A stretch of DNA of 64,000 nt from Kibdelosporangium sp. MJ126-NF4 (lineage in GTDB: Bacteria; Actinomycetota; Actinomycetes; Mycobacteriales; Pseudonocardiaceae): contig NZ_CDME01000002.1 in NCBI RefSeq assembly GCF_000826545.1, positions 124,001 to 188,000 on the forward strand. Direction: 5' to 3'. Position 1 is the first letter of the stretch. Every line of letters begins with the position of its first letter. The translations under genes were made by a program, and so were the position numbers. The notes under the pieces were generated by a model, which saw only the letters and a program-made list of their open reading frames with translations, made no database searches and was not told the DNA's origin. Positions 19,543 through 28,851 of the stretch are shown piece after piece.

Positions 19543-20370
19543 CTCGACCAACGAGGCCGCCTGCGCGATCCCGGCGCGAGTGACCGCCGCCATCCGAGAT
19601 CCGCCTTGGGTGGTCTCGTCGATGGCTGCCCGTGCACTCTCGTCCGGCTGGACCACCTCGACTCGCGCGTGTTCACGCAGCGGCTCGACCTGCTCGAGAA
19701 CGTTCGATCCGGGCATGTGGGGTGTGTCGGCCATCGGCGCCAGCACCACGACACGGTCGTGTCCCGCGGCCAGGTCGACGTTCGTGGGGGAGCGCACACA
19801 CCCGTCGATGTATCGCCGGTCGCCCACAGCGACGGGTGGCCAGATGCCGGGCAGGGAGTGCGTCGCGGTCAGTGCGTCCAGCAACGACGCCCCGGTGTCC
19901 CGGTCGAACACCGCGAGCTCGCCTGACTCGGCGTCCACGGCGGTGATCACCAGTCGCTGCCGTGGCCAGTCCGAGGCCAGCAGGTGGTGGGTGATGGTTT
20001 TCCGGAGCACCGGTTCGGGCAGGGCGGTGTCCGTGGTCGCGGCCATCGCGCCGAGCCCGGCCATGATCTTCTTCGGGTCGTCGGAATCCGCGGCGAGCCT
20101 GCGCAGCTCGTCGGTGTACCGGTTGTGGCCGCGTGCCGTGGCCCCGCCGTCGTCGGGCGGTCGCGGCGAGGTGAGCAGCACCTGCAACAGCTGATGCGGG
20201 TCGACTCCGCTGGTGAGCTGGGCGCCGACCATCGCGCCGGAGGACGTGCCGACGATGAGGTCGGCGTCCACCAGTTTGACTCCGGCGTCGTGCAGGCCGG
20301 TGAGCACACCCCACTCCCAGGCGAATCCGCTGTTCGCTCCGGCACCGAGCACCAGCGCCCTCGACGTCAC
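19516..20370 (-). CDS. patatin-like phospholipase family protein
   Basis: A 284-residue patatin-fold acyl hydrolase. The N-terminal glycine loop LVLGAGANSGFAWEWG precedes the nucleophile motif GTSSG, and the catalytic Asp is in RYIDGC (DG form). Length matches bacterial single-domain patatins. The GTG at 20370 has GGAGG 8 nt upstream. The 3' end overlaps the convergent PKS gene by 27 bp. The PKS has no thioesterase, so this Ser-Asp hydrolase could act on its acyl product or be an unrelated lipase; the overlap is the only link. Confidence 0.88.
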   Translation of the reverse strand: MTSRALVLGAGANSGFAWEWGVLTGLHDAGVKLVDADLIVGTSSGAMVGAQLTSGVDPHQLLQVLLTSPRPPDDGGATARGHNRYTDELRRLAADSDDPKKIMAGLGAMAATTDTALPEPVLRKTITHHLLASDWPRQRLVITAVDAESGELAVFDRDTGASLLDALTATHSLPGIWPPVAVGDRRYIDGCVRSPTNVDLAAGHDRVVVLAPMADTPHMPGSNVLEQVEPLREHARVEVVQPDESARAAIDETTQGGSRMAAVTRAGIAQAASLVESLGALWQD

Positions 20371-21296
20371 GATGTGATCCTCCCTCGTCACGGACAGCTA
20401 CCTCGACGAGTATCCCAACGTTCGCCTCGGTGGCCAAGCCGGTGACTGGGTGGCCAGCAGTGCCCCCTCCCATTGCGGATGACTGCCGGCCACCCCCACC
20501 CCCGGTACCCCCAGGCCCTGGTTCTGATCACAGAGGACCACGTTGTTCTTATACGTCGCTTACCAGCCGCTTACAGTTGATCTTCGTCGGCGATGTCGAG
20601 CAGCAAGAAGGCCAAAAACATCCTGCCGACCGGCCACAGTCGTCCGCGTCGGCAGTGTCGACTGCGAGTCGCGCTGTATAGCTGTTCGTGCATGCGTGCG
20701 GAGACCGCTCGGCGCACTGCCTTGGTCGACCCTCGGCGGTCCGTAACAAGGTTGCTGTCCCTCTGACGCCCCTGTTGGCGTCCGAGAATGGATACTGCGC
20801 GTGTGGCTTCAATCCCCTTTCGGATGACGGGGTGACCCGAAAGTGTGATTAGTGTGGAGAAATACACATTCGCCAGCCCCTGATGCAATTGCACCCCTGG
20901 TCCGGAATTTGTGTTCTGATTCAGTCAAGCCGTTCCCTCAGAACCGTTCGTCGCGAATGGGTGGCCACTTGGCGCTGTTACGAGCCGCTCGTCGAATGTT
21001 TCGACAAAATGGAGTTCAGGGCGGGGCATGAGCGTCGCTCTCTGCCGCAGGAAAGCGGCCCCCCGTACCGATGATCCGGGACAGGGAGCCGCCGCTGTGT
21101 TGCGGCTGTCCGATACCCATCTCACGAGTCAGAAAGCGAACACCAAGCAATGCTACGTCGCGCAAAGCGATCAATTCCAGACCAGGGCCGGTCACTCGAA
21201 CCGGTGATGCCTGGCCACTTGGCGAAACGCACTCGTCACCACGGTCGACGCACCAGTTGGGCGTGCCTGGCCGAACGTGTCCTCGGCGGCTGGCCG
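20371..21296. other. long non-coding gap in the PKS locus
   Basis: About 0.9 kb with lower GC than the flanks and no frame resembling a protein family. It must contain the promoter of the patatin gene. A perfect 6-3-6 palindrome, GTCGAA-TGT-TTCGAC, lies at 20991-21005 and could be an operator. No tRNA, riboswitch or clear transposon remnant was recognised. Confidence 0.5.
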
Positions 21297-21455
21297 ATGA
21301 CCTTGCGGGCAGCGCTGCTGCTCCTCATCGTGCTGGCTGGCGCGGGAGCTGTGTTGGTGGTCGTCGTCGGGCTGTCCGGCACCGCCTGTGTCGCGGGTTT
21401 GGGTTTGTTGGTGCAGATGGTCATGCGTCGGCTTGCTCGACCACGGACCGCCTGA
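21297..21455 (+). CDS. small hypothetical membrane protein
   Basis: A possible 52-residue protein. It begins MTLRAALLLLIVLAGAG, continues with a second hydrophobic stretch (VLVVVVGLSGTACVAGLGLL) and ends in a basic tail (RRLARPR). The pattern is that of a one- or two-span membrane peptide with a positive-inside C-terminus. The ribosome site before the ATG at 21297 is weak, and a longer frame starts at 21150. It is followed immediately by a strong terminator hairpin, which supports a transcription unit ending here. No family recognised. Confidence 0.4.
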   Translation: MTLRAALLLLIVLAGAGAVLVVVVGLSGTACVAGLGLLVQMVMRRLARPRTA

Positions 21456-21461
21456 CCCGAA

Positions 21462-21499
21462 CGGGAGGAGTGCTTGATACCGAAAAGGCACTCCTCCCG
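21462..21499. terminator. bidirectional hairpin terminator
   Basis: Perfect 12-bp arms CGGGAGGAGTGC (21462-21473) and GCACTCCTCCCG (21488-21499) enclose a 14-nt loop. The hairpin lies 7 nt after the small membrane ORF and 44 nt beyond the stop of the P450 gene on the opposite strand, so it can end transcription from both sides. Confidence 0.75.
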
Positions 21500-21542
21500 G
21501 CTTCCGGCAATGCGACCGGGAAGGTGGTTGTGATCTGCGCTG

Positions 21543-22772
21543 TCAACCGGCCTGCAACGCGACTGGGAGGCTCGCGTAAGCGGTGACCAGGTTGGTGGGT
21601 TTGCGGACAGGTGAGCCGAGCAGGGTGATCCGTTCGACTCTGCCCAGCAATGACTCGAACACGAGTTTGATCTCCAGCCGGGCCAGTGCCGCGCCGAGGC
21701 AGAAGTGCTTGCCCGCGGTGAAAGCCAGGTGTGGATTCGGATCCCGGTCGATGCGGAAAGCGTCCGGCTCGGTGAAGACCTCCTCGTCGCGGTTGGCCGA
21801 AGCCACCCACGCGCAAACCAGGTCACCCTCGTCAAGCTGTGTGCCCGCGAGTGTGTGCGGAGTGGTCACCGTGCGCATGAGGTGTTGTACCGGCGAGGTG
21901 TAACGCAGGATTTCCTCGACCGCCGAGTCGAGCAGCTCGGGGCGGTGACGCAGCAGTTGCCACTGCTCCGGGTTTCGGCTGAACGCCACCAGACCGCCTG
22001 TGGTGGCGTTCTTGGTCGTCTCGTTGCCCGCGATGGCCAGGTTGAGACAGTTCAGCAGCACTTCGTCGCGGGTCAGCCGGTCCCCGTCGATCTCCGCCGC
22101 CAGCAGCCGCCGCATCATCCCGTCCTCGGCCAGGTCGGCGTGGTCGACCAGGCTGGCCAGGTGAACCATCAGCTGCCCGTTGGCTGTGGCGGTGGAGTTC
22201 CGGCGGGCCGCGAGATCGCCCACCCGCGCGTCGTCCGCGCGAAGAGAGCCGCAGGCCGCGCGGCTTGCCCGGTCGGCGAGCTTGTCCCAGTGCTGTGGGG
22301 GCAGGCCGAGCAGCAACCCGGTAGCCGCGGACGGCACCCGCTCGCTGACCGCGTCCACGAAGTCGACCTCGCCCGCGCGGACGGCGTCGGCGACCCAGCT
22401 GTCCACCCGCCAGCGTAGGAGGGCGTCCATGTTCTGCGCCACCGAACGGTTCAGCCCGCCGCTGACCAGTTTTCGCAACCGTCGGTGGCGAGGCGGGTCG
22501 GTCAGCTCGATCATCTTTCCGGCAGCCGGGTCGCGGACACCGAGCGCGGTGTCCAGCGTCATGCCGCCCTCGGAGCTGTACGTCGTGGAGTCGCGGACAA
22601 CTGTGTCGATGTCGCGGTAGCGGACCACCGAGTAGAAGCCGGGTGCGTCCCCGCGTTCCTGGAACGGTAGCCCGTCGCTGCGGCGCAACGCCGCCCACGC
22701 CTGGTACGGCGGATCGGGGATGAACGTCCGCGGGTCGGTCAGGTCCGGCAGGGCCGTCTGGACGTCAAGCAT
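21543..22772 (-). CDS. cytochrome P450
   Basis: A 409-residue soluble bacterial P450 of normal length. The I-helix oxygen-binding motif is AGNETT, the K-helix ExxR is in EEILR, and the heme loop is FTAGKHFCLG with the Cys ligand. The first Gly of the usual FGxGxHxCxG is Thr. It presumably hydroxylates or oxidises an intermediate, using ferredoxin partners encoded elsewhere. The ATG at 22772 overlaps the end of the A-T-R synthetase gene by 8 nt, so the two are cotranscribed and probably act on the same, possibly carrier-bound, substrate. Confidence 0.93.
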   Translation of the reverse strand: MLDVQTALPDLTDPRTFIPDPPYQAWAALRRSDGLPFQERGDAPGFYSVVRYRDIDTVVRDSTTYSSEGGMTLDTALGVRDPAAGKMIELTDPPRHRRLRKLVSGGLNRSVAQNMDALLRWRVDSWVADAVRAGEVDFVDAVSERVPSAATGLLLGLPPQHWDKLADRASRAACGSLRADDARVGDLAARRNSTATANGQLMVHLASLVDHADLAEDGMMRRLLAAEIDGDRLTRDEVLLNCLNLAIAGNETTKNATTGGLVAFSRNPEQWQLLRHRPELLDSAVEEILRYTSPVQHLMRTVTTPHTLAGTQLDEGDLVCAWVASANRDEEVFTEPDAFRIDRDPNPHLAFTAGKHFCLGAALARLEIKLVFESLLGRVERITLLGSPVRKPTNLVTAYASLPVALQAG

Positions 22773-25700
22773 GGTCGGCCCTTCCGAGCGCGGCGGGCGG
22801 TCGCACGATGAAGCCGGAGTCATGGAAGTAACGGACATAGCCGTCGAGCAACTCCCGGTCCACCGGCGGACAGACCGGTCCACTGACAGCTTCGGCCGCG
22901 TCCAGCCTGCTGCGGTCCAGGTGCGGCGTGACCCGCGCGCACGCCAGTTCCTGGAGGGTGATCTCGGGAGTGATCCGCTTGGTGTACAGCTGGGTGAGCG
23001 GCGTGAACGGATGCCCGGGACGGTCGGCGAGGTAGCCGAGCATCTCCTCGATCCAGGCCGGGTAGTCGATCGTGTGGATCCGGTGGCCGTGCGCGCGCAA
23101 CCGGTCCACCAGGTCACCGAGCAACGCCGCACGCGAGTTGACCAGGTGGTAGGTCTGACCGTCCGCGGGCTGGCTCAGTCCAAGGTGGACGATGGCGGCC
23201 GCGACGTAGTCGACCGGGACCAGGTTCAGTGCGAGGTCGAGGTCCGGAGCCAGCTCCATCTCGGTGATGATCCGGAACAGCTCGCACAGCGCCGCCCCGC
23301 TGTTCCACGCGAATCCCTTGGTGTCACCGGAGATCTCGTACGGCCGGTGGATCACTGTCGGCAGACCGGCTCCGGCGGCGCCTCGTACCACTTCCTCGGC
23401 GACCCACTTGCTTTCCGGGTACCCCATGCCGAGCAGTTCGACGTTGTCCAGCGGAGTGTCCTCAGTGACCCGTCGCAGACCCGCCGCGCCCATCCCGTGC
23501 ACCACCGCCAACGTGGAGACGTGGTGCACCGGGATCGCCCGGCGCGCCGCGAGACGCAGGATCTCCTGCGTGCCGAACACGTTGGCAACCCGAAGCTTCT
23601 CGTACGGGTAGAGGAAGTTGACCTCCGCGCCACAGTGGTGAACGACGTCGGCGTGCGCCGCCTGCGTCTCCCAGTCAGCGTCCCCGAGACCGAGCCGCGG
23701 CTTGGCGAGGTCGCCCAACACAGGACGCACCCGCTCCTGCGGCAACGGCCGGTCAATCCCGTAGCGGCGCTGCGCTTCGGCGATCCGGCTGTACGCGTGC
23801 GCGATGTCCCGTCCCCGGACGAGAGTGTGGATCTGGGCGTCGGTCTGGTCGAGCAGTTCACGAAGCAGGTGCGCGCCGAGGAAACCGGTGGCACCGGTCA
23901 GGAACACGTGCCGAGGGGTGCGCCAGTCCGGCTCGGGTCCGGCGTGCGTGACCGGGGGGACGTCCCAGACGATGTCGGGGCGCCAGCGATCGGCCGTGGC
24001 AGCGTGCGCGTCCTCGGCCGCGCCGGTGCGCACCACGTTCTCGACGGTCGACGTGAACGCCCGGATGGTCGGCTCGTTCAACAGATTGGTGATCAGCAGG
24101 TAGTTGTGCTCGTCGTCGAGCCCCAGTTCTTCTTGGACCTGGCCGACGAGTTGGACTGCCAGCAGCGAGTTGCCGCCGACTGCGAAGAAGTCCTCGTCCG
24201 GTACGGCGTGGCCAGCAGGCAGGATCGCTGCCCAGATCGCGGCCACCGTGTCGGCCACTGACCCGGCAGAACCGTGCGCTTCGGCCGGTGACGCGTCCGA
24301 CGACGTCGGCAGCGCGGCGTGGTCCAGCTTGCCGCTCGCCGTCAGTGGCAGCCGGTCGAGCACCGTCACGGTCGCCGGAACCAGGTAGCCGGGCAGCCGG
24401 GCGCGCAGAAAGTCCAGCAGGTCACGGGAATCGGGCGTCGATCCTGCGGCCGCGACGTACGCCGCCAGCACACGGGTGCCGCCTTCGCCCCGAACCACCA
24501 CCGCGGCGTCCCCGACGTTCGGATGAGAGGTCAGCACGGCACGGATCTCACCCGGCTCGATCCGGAAGCCGCGGATCTTCACCTGGTCGTCCCGGCGGCC
24601 GACGAACTCCAGGACGCCATCGGCGCGTTGTCGGACGATGTCACCGGTGCGGTAAACCGGCACAGGTTCGCCCGATCGACCAACCGGGAGGCCGACGAAG
24701 CGATCAGCGCTCTCCTGGGGAGCGTTGAGATAGCCGGTCGCGATGCCACCGCCCGCTACGCACAGCTCGCCGTCTTCACCGTCCAGGGCCAAGGCACCGT
24801 CGGGCCGAACGACATAGCAGGTGGTGTCTGCGATCGGTACACCGATCGGCACACCGGCCGTATCCGTTGACACGTCGGTGAAAACGTGCGCGGTCGCGAC
24901 ACACGCTGCTTCAGTGGGGCCGTAGGCGTTGACCAGATGTGCCGGACGGCCGTGTTCGAGCACTCTGCGTGCCGCTTCGGTCTGCAACGCCTCGCCGCCG
25001 GTGATCGCGTACCGCAGCCCGGCGAACAGTTCGGGCCGCTCGGCGGCCATGTGGTGGAAGATGCTGGTGGTCAGGAACAGAACGCTGATACGTTCCCGTT
25101 GCAGCAACGCGTGCAGGGCGGGCGCGGACAGCAACACGTCCGACGGGACCGGCACCAGACAGGCGCCGTTGAGCAGTGTCGGCCACATCTCGAGAACCGA
25201 GGCGTCGAACGACAGCGAACTCGCGTGCAGCACGCGGTCGGTGGGCGCGATGTCGAGGAAGCCGTTGTCGAGCGAGAGCCTGGCCACACCGCGTTGCGGG
25301 ATCGCGACGGCTTTCGGCCGTCCGGACGTGCCAGACGTGAACATCACGTACGCGGGGGTCGTGTCGTCGTGAGGCGGCAGCGTCGGGCCGTACTGGCCAG
25401 CGTCGAGGATGTCCGCGAACTCCAACATCCGGCCGTCCACAGCCTTCGCGCCCGGCAGCCGGATCACCGCGACCGCGCCGCTGTCGGCCACCATGCTGTG
25501 CAGCCGTTCGGCAGGCAACGAGGGATCCAGGGGCACGTATCCGAGGCCCGCGCACACCGCGCCCACCATCGCGACACACGCGTCTCGGCCGCGATCGCCT
25601 GCCACGCCGACCATCGTGCCGGTGGGCGGCCCCAGCCGTCGCAGCCCACGGGCGAACCGTTCGACGAGCGATCCGAGTTCGGCGTAGCTGACCTGCCCGT

Positions 25701-25815
25701 CCGCTCCGGCGATCGCGGGCCGGTCCGGCTGGCGCCGTACCCGGGCCATGAACAGTTCCCCCAGCGACCAGCCGGGTAACCTGCCGTCCGGTGCACCTGT
25801 CTCGTCCGTCCTCAT
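22765..25815 (-). CDS. NRPS-like A-T-R synthetase (reductive release)
   Basis: A 1016-residue protein. The adenylation domain (~1-500) has FTSGTSGRPKA (A3), SLSFDASVLEMW (A4), NAYGPTEAAC (A5) and YRTGDIV...GRRDDQVKIRGFR (A7-A8). The carrier domain has FFAVGGNSLLAV (~560-575). The C-terminal thioester reductase domain (~645-1016) has LTGATGFLGAHL and the catalytic YPESK. By hand alignment the pocket residues read DALFIGACVK, a hydrophobic pocket whose substrate I cannot name. It should activate a carboxylic or amino acid and release it as an aldehyde or alcohol using NAD(P)H. The ATG at 25815 has GAGGG 5 nt upstream; the stop overlaps the P450 start. Confidence 0.93.
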   Translation of the reverse strand: MRTDETGAPDGRLPGWSLGELFMARVRRQPDRPAIAGADGQVSYAELGSLVERFARGLRRLGPPTGTMVGVAGDRGRDACVAMVGAVCAGLGYVPLDPSLPAERLHSMVADSGAVAVIRLPGAKAVDGRMLEFADILDAGQYGPTLPPHDDTTPAYVMFTSGTSGRPKAVAIPQRGVARLSLDNGFLDIAPTDRVLHASSLSFDASVLEMWPTLLNGACLVPVPSDVLLSAPALHALLQRERISVLFLTTSIFHHMAAERPELFAGLRYAITGGEALQTEAARRVLEHGRPAHLVNAYGPTEAACVATAHVFTDVSTDTAGVPIGVPIADTTCYVVRPDGALALDGEDGELCVAGGGIATGYLNAPQESADRFVGLPVGRSGEPVPVYRTGDIVRQRADGVLEFVGRRDDQVKIRGFRIEPGEIRAVLTSHPNVGDAAVVVRGEGGTRVLAAYVAAAGSTPDSRDLLDFLRARLPGYLVPATVTVLDRLPLTASGKLDHAALPTSSDASPAEAHGSAGSVADTVAAIWAAILPAGHAVPDEDFFAVGGNSLLAVQLVGQVQEELGLDDEHNYLLITNLLNEPTIRAFTSTVENVVRTGAAEDAHAATADRWRPDIVWDVPPVTHAGPEPDWRTPRHVFLTGATGFLGAHLLRELLDQTDAQIHTLVRGRDIAHAYSRIAEAQRRYGIDRPLPQERVRPVLGDLAKPRLGLGDADWETQAAHADVVHHCGAEVNFLYPYEKLRVANVFGTQEILRLAARRAIPVHHVSTLAVVHGMGAAGLRRVTEDTPLDNVELLGMGYPESKWVAEEVVRGAAGAGLPTVIHRPYEISGDTKGFAWNSGAALCELFRIITEMELAPDLDLALNLVPVDYVAAAIVHLGLSQPADGQTYHLVNSRAALLGDLVDRLRAHGHRIHTIDYPAWIEEMLGYLADRPGHPFTPLTQLYTKRITPEITLQELACARVTPHLDRSRLDAAEAVSGPVCPPVDRELLDGYVRYFHDSGFIVRPPAALGRADHA

Positions 25816-25841
25816 CGGACCCTCTCTGTTCGTGCCTTCCG

Positions 25842-25862
25842 GAATCGCCACCTCGGCGATTC
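25842..25862. promoter_or_regulatory. inverted repeat upstream of the A-T-R gene
   Basis: Perfect 8-bp arms GAATCGCC (25842-25849) and GGCGATTC (25855-25862) are separated by 5 nt. They lie 26 bp upstream of the A-T-R start codon, where they could be an operator or a 5'-leader hairpin. Confidence 0.45.
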
Positions 25863-25897
25863 TCGATGTCTTCTCGACTGCCGGAGCCCGGGTTATT

Positions 25898-25921
25898 TTC
25901 GAACAGTGATTTTATTCGAAC
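25898..25921. promoter_or_regulatory. TTCGAAC direct repeats in A-T-R/P450 promoter
   Basis: Two identical TTCGAAC heptamers at 25898-25904 and 25915-25921 sit in an AT-richer stretch about 85-105 bp upstream of the A-T-R start. SARP activators bind heptameric direct repeats near -35 elements, often TCGA-containing, but their usual periodicity is 11 or 22 bp, while these start 17 bp apart. A role as the SARP site of this locus is therefore only a suggestion. Confidence 0.35.
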
Positions 25922-26138
25922 CTACTGCTCTGGTTTATGAACACCCCATGTCTGCGGGTCAACGCTAAATGCGGCTACCGGTGCTGTCAACGTCCTGAAA
26001 CTGCAACGACAATATTGCCCGGAAGGGCAAAACATATTCTCGGTGTATCGCGCCGAGCCTGGCCTCCCGGCTCAATGGTTCCCCGTTTCACTGTTTTCCG
26101 TTTTCTTCGTCGGCGCGCTTGTTGACAGGGACGACAGC

Positions 26139-26167
26139 GGGTGGTGGCCGCCACGCGACCACCACCC
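26139..26167. terminator. hairpin terminator after the M6-type protease gene
   Basis: Perfect 9-bp arms GGGTGGTGG (26139-26147) and CCACCACCC (26159-26167) flank an 11-nt loop, about 32 nt beyond the protease stop. The rest of the 25816-26198 gap holds the A-T-R promoter elements listed separately and no other gene. Confidence 0.6.
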
Positions 26168-26198
26168 AAGGATCAAGAAGACTGCGTGACGCCTTCGG

Positions 26199-27416
26199 TC
26201 ACGGGGTGCCGAGGCTGGCGCGGACGGTGAAGTCGTTGCCGGACTTGGCTGTTACCTGGATCCGTACCTGATTGGCGCTGTCGGTGAACGTCGAGACCTC
26301 GCCGGGGCCGAGGTCGTAGGGCGCGTCGTTGAGGCCGAGGTTGCCGCAGGAGGTGTTCGGATGCGAGTCCATGACGCGGACCGGGCCGCTGCCGCTGGGC
26401 GTGCGCGAGTCGATCCGGTAGATCAGAACACCGGTGTCGCAGGCTCGGGTGTCCAAGCCCAGTCGCTGTCGCACCTCGGCCACGTACGCGGTGTTGGGCC
26501 CGTAACGCACGACCGCCGCTTTGGTCCCCGGCTCGATCTCGATGGGACTGATGGTCTGCTCGATCATCTTGTTCCGGGTGGCCACGCAGCTGATCCGGTC
26601 GTCGGTCAGCCAGCCCACCTTCCACTTGTGCCAGGCGAACTGGTCGGGTGCGGGCCCCCACATGTGGCCCATCACGTCCCAGCCGCCGGTCCAGCCGAAT
26701 CCGCCCGGTCCGCCGTAGGTGTCCGGCAGGCTGATCAGGTGCCCGCCTTCGTGGTTGAGCAGGATGTGTCCGTCGCGGTACCGCGAGGTCGCCAGGTTCG
26801 TCTCGGCGAGGATCGTGTTGCCGTCCGCCTGGATGTGCTCGAACGTGGCGTAACCGCGGGTGTATCCGGAACGCCGTGAAGGCACCAGCAACACAGCATC
26901 GGTCTGCGAGAAGTCGAAGGAGGGATCCGCTTGCTGGACCGCGTTGCGGAAGATGCTGGCCAGCTTGGGGTCGTCGGTCACCACGTCGGGCCGGTTGTCG
27001 TCGGCTCGCATCAACGGATGCTGTGTGGCGTGGTCGTTGAAGGACGACGGCAGCCGCAGCCACCGCTTGTACGGCACGATGTCCAGGTCGAACTTGCCGT
27101 ACGAGCTGGACGCGTACCAGTCCTCGCTCCTTGTCGAGAAGATCGCCAACTCGGAGTCGATCGAGGTGTCCGCGGGGGCGTTGGCGAAGTCGACGAACAG
27201 CATCGCCATCTTCACCTTGCCGAGCGGCCGGGGAAAGCTGCGCCAGTCGGTCGGACCTTCGGACAGGAAACCGCCTCGTGCGACCATGCACGACTGGGCC
27301 GGATCAGGTGCCGTCACCGGCAGGGACATGTCAGGTCCGGCCGCGACTGCGGGCGTGGCCAGTGACAGTGACAGGGACAGTGCGATGACCGATAAGTGTC
27401 GGGTGGCGGTCCACAT
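26199..27416 (-). CDS. secreted M6-family-like zinc metalloprotease
   Basis: A 405-residue exported protein. A Sec signal peptide is visible at residues 1-26 (RHLSVIALSLSLSLATPAVAA, cleavage near AVAA-GP). Residues ~67-80 (VKMAMLFVDFANAPAD) match the start of M6-type peptidase domains. The zinc motif is HEGGH (His222, Glu223, His226) with Asp232 completing HExxHxxxxxD. The C-terminal ~100 residues look like a beta-rich domain. The ATG at 27416 has GGAGG 6 nt upstream. It lies downstream of a PucR-type regulator on the same strand. A role in extracellular protein degradation is likely; the target is unknown. Confidence 0.85.
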   Translation of the reverse strand: MWTATRHLSVIALSLSLSLATPAVAAGPDMSLPVTAPDPAQSCMVARGGFLSEGPTDWRSFPRPLGKVKMAMLFVDFANAPADTSIDSELAIFSTRSEDWYASSSYGKFDLDIVPYKRWLRLPSSFNDHATQHPLMRADDNRPDVVTDDPKLASIFRNAVQQADPSFDFSQTDAVLLVPSRRSGYTRGYATFEHIQADGNTILAETNLATSRYRDGHILLNHEGGHLISLPDTYGGPGGFGWTGGWDVMGHMWGPAPDQFAWHKWKVGWLTDDRISCVATRNKMIEQTISPIEIEPGTKAAVVRYGPNTAYVAEVRQRLGLDTRACDTGVLIYRIDSRTPSGSGPVRVMDSHPNTSCGNLGLNDAPYDLGPGEVSTFTDSANQVRIQVTAKSGNDFTVRASLGTP

Positions 27417-27532
27417 GGGCTACCTCCGTCAGGGAAACAGGGACGGCTCCCAGGTTGTCGACTGGCACAGGGGGCGTCTTCGGCTTCCTGTCGCGAAAGC
27501 GGATGAGGACTGCGACACGTGTCGCAGTGCGA

Positions 27533-28750
27533 TCACGGACTCGCGTCGTGACGAAGTTCGGCAGCGCTGTGCGCGCCGGGATAACGGCCGGTGAGCCGCC
27601 CGAGTTTGAGGGCTGTGTGCAGGCAGAGCCGGTCGTCGCCGTTCTTCAGGTCGGCCTCGGTCAGCTCCTCGATCCGGCGCAGCCGGTAGTACAACGTCGC
27701 CCGGTGCATGTGCAACCTGGTCGCCGCGAGCGGGACGTTCCCGCCGAGATCCAGGTAGACCTCCAAGGTGCGCAGCAACTGCAGGCTGGCGGGGTCGGCG
27801 AACAGCCGCTCCAAACGGGGATGCGCCGTCGCCCGGCTGAGCTCCGCGTCCGACAGGTGACTCAGCAAACGGTAGATGCCCAACTCGGACCAGTGCACGA
27901 TTCTGCCGAGGTCAGGCACTTTCGCCGCGACTTTCGCCGCGTTCAGCGCCTCTCGGACAGAGTCGCTCGCATCCTGCAGGCGACGCCGTGCCTGACCGAC
28001 CCCGACCACTTGTTCGCCACCGATTCGCGTGCCGATGCTGTCGGCGAGCAGCGCCGCATGGCGGATCGTCGTCGCGTCAGCCCGGCCGTCACTGGTGGGC
28101 AGCAGCAGCACTTCATGGTCCGGCTGACGCAGGTGCAGCCCCGGCCAGGCGCGAATCGGAGTGGGTGTTTGCCTGATTGCCAGGAATGTGCCGTCTTTCG
28201 CGACCGCGGCGCCGACCAGGGCGATGACTCCCGCTGTGGCCGGGAAGCCCATCCTGTGTGCGTTGCCGGGTTCAAGCAGTTCCCGCACGCGGTCGTGGTT
28301 CGGACGCTGCTCGTGCGGCGGGCGGAGCAGGTCCAGCGGTTCGACCAGGCTGCTGGCCGCTACCTCGGCCAACGCGATCTCCGCGTCGGACATCGATTCC
28401 GCGGCGTCGATGAACCACAGGAAACCGCGCAGTGCCGTTGCCGCTCGAATCGGCACGCAGACGCGGGCCAGCATGTTCAGACCGCGACAAGACGGGACTC
28501 GCATGGCGTGCCCGGCGTCGAAGACTCCTTGGGACCGCAACCAGGCCGCCACCGCGGGGATTGTGTTGCGGCACATAATTGTGCGTTTGCGTACATCGTC
28601 GCAGGCCATGTTGTGGGCGCTGTGGGTGAGCAGTTCGAGCTCTGGTCCCTCGAGAACAGCCGGTCGGCCCAGCGCCACGGCGAGACGGTCCACCGTTTGC
28701 TGGACGACGGCAGGGAGTAAAGGCAGTACCGACATAGCGCGATCAGGCAT
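27533..28750 (-). CDS. PucR/CdaR-type transcriptional regulator
   Basis: A 405-residue protein with a C-terminal PucR helix-turn-helix (~335-390: LLRTLEVYLDLGGNVPLAATRLHMHRATLYYRLRRIEELT, given here only to mark the domain's extent from LLRTLEV to RIEELT). A GGDEF-like central part and a GAF-like N-terminus precede it. PucR/CdaR proteins are metabolite-responsive activators. The ATG at 28750 has GAGG 5 nt upstream. The gene is followed after 116 nt by the secreted metalloprotease on the same strand, so they may be cotranscribed; the signal is unknown. Confidence 0.85.
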   Translation of the reverse strand: MPDRAMSVLPLLPAVVQQTVDRLAVALGRPAVLEGPELELLTHSAHNMACDDVRKRTIMCRNTIPAVAAWLRSQGVFDAGHAMRVPSCRGLNMLARVCVPIRAATALRGFLWFIDAAESMSDAEIALAEVAASSLVEPLDLLRPPHEQRPNHDRVRELLEPGNAHRMGFPATAGVIALVGAAVAKDGTFLAIRQTPTPIRAWPGLHLRQPDHEVLLLPTSDGRADATTIRHAALLADSIGTRIGGEQVVGVGQARRRLQDASDSVREALNAAKVAAKVPDLGRIVHWSELGIYRLLSHLSDAELSRATAHPRLERLFADPASLQLLRTLEVYLDLGGNVPLAATRLHMHRATLYYRLRRIEELTEADLKNGDDRLCLHTALKLGRLTGRYPGAHSAAELRHDASP

Positions 28751-28851
28751 GTCAACCTCACGGATGCAGCCGGAGCCACGTGCAGGGAACGATCACGCTA
28801 ACGGCCCGGCGCCGACTGCCCGTCTGATCGACGCTCAACTGTCAAGTGCTG

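Noticed and set aside
20549..20894. Two overlapping minus-strand ORFs in the long gap
   Set aside because: No ribosome site, no domain, and codon use unlike neighbours.
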